A stretch of 6,556 nucleotides of DNA, taken from positions 1-6,556 of the forward strand of contig DVGD01000209.1 in assembly GCA_018712905.1 (NCBI GenBank), given 5' to 3'. Positions within the stretch are counted from its first letter, which is position 1. Each line of letters begins with the position of its first letter. The notes beneath the pieces are model-generated. The model was not told where the DNA came from. It saw nothing but the letters and a program-made list of their open reading frames with translations, and did not search any database. Source of the DNA: Candidatus Avoscillospira stercoripullorum. GTDB taxonomy: Bacteria; Bacillota; Clostridia; Oscillospirales; Oscillospiraceae. Both the position numbers and the translations under genes were made by a program. Positions 5,911-6,556 of the stretch are shown here, piece by piece.

Positions 5911-5948
5911 TTTTTGCCGATTGATTTATTGTATCATACCGGCAAAAA
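5911..5948. promoter_or_regulatory. 9-bp inverted repeat bracketing the zinc-ribbon gene -10 box
   Basis: TTTTTGCCG (5911-5919) and CGGCAAAAA (5940-5948) are exact inverted complements separated by 20 bp. The -10 box at 5928-5933 lies in the spacer, so a dimeric protein holding both arms would cover the promoter core. This makes it a candidate repressor operator. If transcription entered from argD, the same arms could form an RNA hairpin instead. The binding protein is unknown. Confidence 0.4.
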
Positions 5949-5956
5949 AACAGCAA
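5928..5956 (-). promoter_or_regulatory. Extended -10 promoter of the zinc-ribbon gene
   Basis: On the minus strand TACAAT (5933-5928), five of six consensus bases, is preceded by TGA, an extended -10 match. TTGCTG (5956-5951) lies 17 bp upstream as a weak -35. The predicted start near 5921 gives a leader of about 28 nt. The extended -10 can compensate for the poor -35. Confidence 0.6.
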
Positions 5957-5966
5957 GTATTCGACA

Positions 5967-6102
5967 CAAAAAGGCCGCGGCAAATAGAGCATTGACATAA
6001 GAAGGCACCTTGTAGGGGCGCATAGCATGCGCCCGCGGGCGGCTGATCGCCGCCCCTACGGGGTATTCTTACAACAACGCTCTAAATGCCGCGACCTTTT
6101 TG
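5967..6102. mobile_element. MITE-like inverted-repeat element with a three-way-junction core
   Basis: A 136-bp non-coding element lies between argD and the zinc-ribbon gene. The outer arms, 5967-5990 and 6079-6102, are complementary over 24 bp with three mismatches (both ends start CAAAAAGG), and weaker symmetry continues inward to the core. The core (6012-6059) is fully paired: GTAG (6012-6015) with CTAC (6056-6059) encloses two hairpins, GGGCGCAT (6016-6023) with ATGCGCCC (6027-6034), and GGGCGGC (6037-6043) with GCCGCCC (6049-6055). An alternative pairing joins GTAGGGGCG to CGCCCCTAC. There is no ORF and no clear target duplication. Long terminal inverted repeats and no coding capacity are features of a MITE, a non-autonomous element moved by a transposase elsewhere. 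From memory, GTAGGGGCG palindromes are frequent in gut Clostridia; this is not verified here. Confidence 0.7.
5968..6101. terminator. Inverted-repeat arms probably acting as a bidirectional terminator
   Basis: The arms of the MITE-like element end in T-runs in both directions: five T's at 5972-5968 on the minus strand and at 6097-6101 on the plus strand, each directly after a GC-rich stem end. For argD, transcribed on the minus strand and stopping at 6123, this is the only terminator-like structure downstream before the next promoter. The loop between the arms is itself folded, so efficiency is uncertain. The element may have supplied this role on insertion. Confidence 0.45.
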
Positions 6103-6122
6103 TCAATCAGAGATCAACCAAG

Positions 6123-6556
6123 TCATGATACGTCTTTGCCCAGCACGTTCACCAGGACGTCCAGGGCTTTTTTCAGTAGATCCATGGGGATATTGAGCGC
6201 CGGGAGGAGCCGTACTTTCCCATGGGCGCTGAGCACCAGTACGCCCCGCTCCATGCACTCGGCAATCACATCCCCCGCCGGGCGCACCGGGTCAATGCCC
6301 AATAAAAGTCCCATGCCGGTGACGGCCTTGACGCCCTTCTTGCCCGTGAGGGTATCCACAATCAGTTTGGAGCGCTCCCGCACGCCTTGGAGCAGCGCCT
6401 CGTCCATGCGGCTTAACGTGCTGATGGCGCCGGCGCAGCAGATGGGGTTGCCGCCAAAGGTGGAGCCGTGGTCGCCATAGCCCAGGGTGTATTCCACCTT
6501 CTCGCCCAGGAGCGTGGCACCCAGCGGGAGACCGGCGCAGAGCCCCTTGGCCGTGG
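6123..6556 (-). CDS. argD: Acetylornithine aminotransferase ArgD, C-terminal part (cut by window edge)
   Basis: The last 143 residues of a class III, fold-type I PLP aminotransferase; the N-terminal part lies beyond the window. ArgD transfers the amino group between N-acetylornithine and 2-oxoglutarate in cytoplasmic arginine synthesis. The visible part begins TAKGLCAGLPLGA, where the Lys (codon 6548-6546) is the expected PLP Schiff-base lysine. YGDHGSTFGGNPICCAGA follows, with the Thr of GSTFGGNP expected to contact the cofactor phosphate. Then come GMGLLLGID and KVRLLPALNI, both characteristic of the ArgD C-terminal domain. The reading frame continues to the window edge without a stop; a GTG at 6497 is internal valine, not a start. 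Related enzymes (ornithine or succinylornithine aminotransferases) share these motifs, but the GDHGSTFGGNP block favours ArgD. No other arg gene is in view. Confidence 0.92.
   Translation of the reverse strand, partial: TAKGLCAGLPLGATLLGEKVEYTLGYGDHGSTFGGNPICCAGAISTLSRMDEALLQGVRERSKLIVDTLTGKKGVKAVTGMGLLLGIDPVRPAGDVIAECMERGVLVLSAHGKVRLLPALNIPMDLLKKALDVLVNVLGKDVS

Overview
The window looks like chromosomal DNA from a GC-rich, Gram-positive member of the Clostridia, most likely a gut Oscillospiraceae-type organism. This is inferred from four things together: an S-layer-homology (SLH) surface protein with Firmicutes-style solenoid and InlB-type repeats, a long-form hibernation factor (HPF), a DUF4364 protein (a family I know from Clostridia), and intergenic palindromic repeats built on a GTAGGGGCG core. 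No species can be named from the sequence alone. There is no phage, CRISPR or antibiotic-resistance content.

Layout from left to right. Positions 1-183 are non-coding and hold three back-to-back hairpins; the last is followed by seven T's that run into the stop codon of the next gene. Positions 184-3285 (minus) encode a 1033-residue exported protein made of a signal peptide, two beta-solenoid modules, one InlB B-repeat-like domain and three C-terminal SLH domains. Its upstream region (3286-3460) carries a good sigma-A promoter, a hairpin at the predicted mRNA 5' end, and a cluster of AT-rich dyads that could be operators. Positions 3509-4051 (minus) encode long HPF, with a textbook terminator and a clear extended -10 promoter. 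Positions 4278-4811 (minus) encode a DUF4364 winged-helix-like protein. A divergent 150-bp gap with two small hairpins separates it from 4962-5399 (plus), a small secreted CAP-domain protein. That gene converges on 5396-5893 (minus), a zinc-ribbon membrane protein; the two stop codons share the four bases CTAG. Positions 5967-6102 are a MITE-like inverted-repeat element whose centre can fold as a three-way junction. Positions 6123 to the window end (minus) are the C-terminal part of ArgD, acetylornithine aminotransferase.

The genes do not form one pathway. HPF (ribosome dormancy), DUF4364 (possible regulator), the SLH and CAP proteins (cell surface) and ArgD (arginine synthesis) each appear to be their own transcription unit, four of them with a recognisable promoter or terminator. 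I do not see an obvious new multi-gene system. The most unusual signals are in the non-coding DNA: the MITE-like element, the dyad-rich SLH promoter, the triple hairpin at the left end, and the overlapping convergent stop codons.
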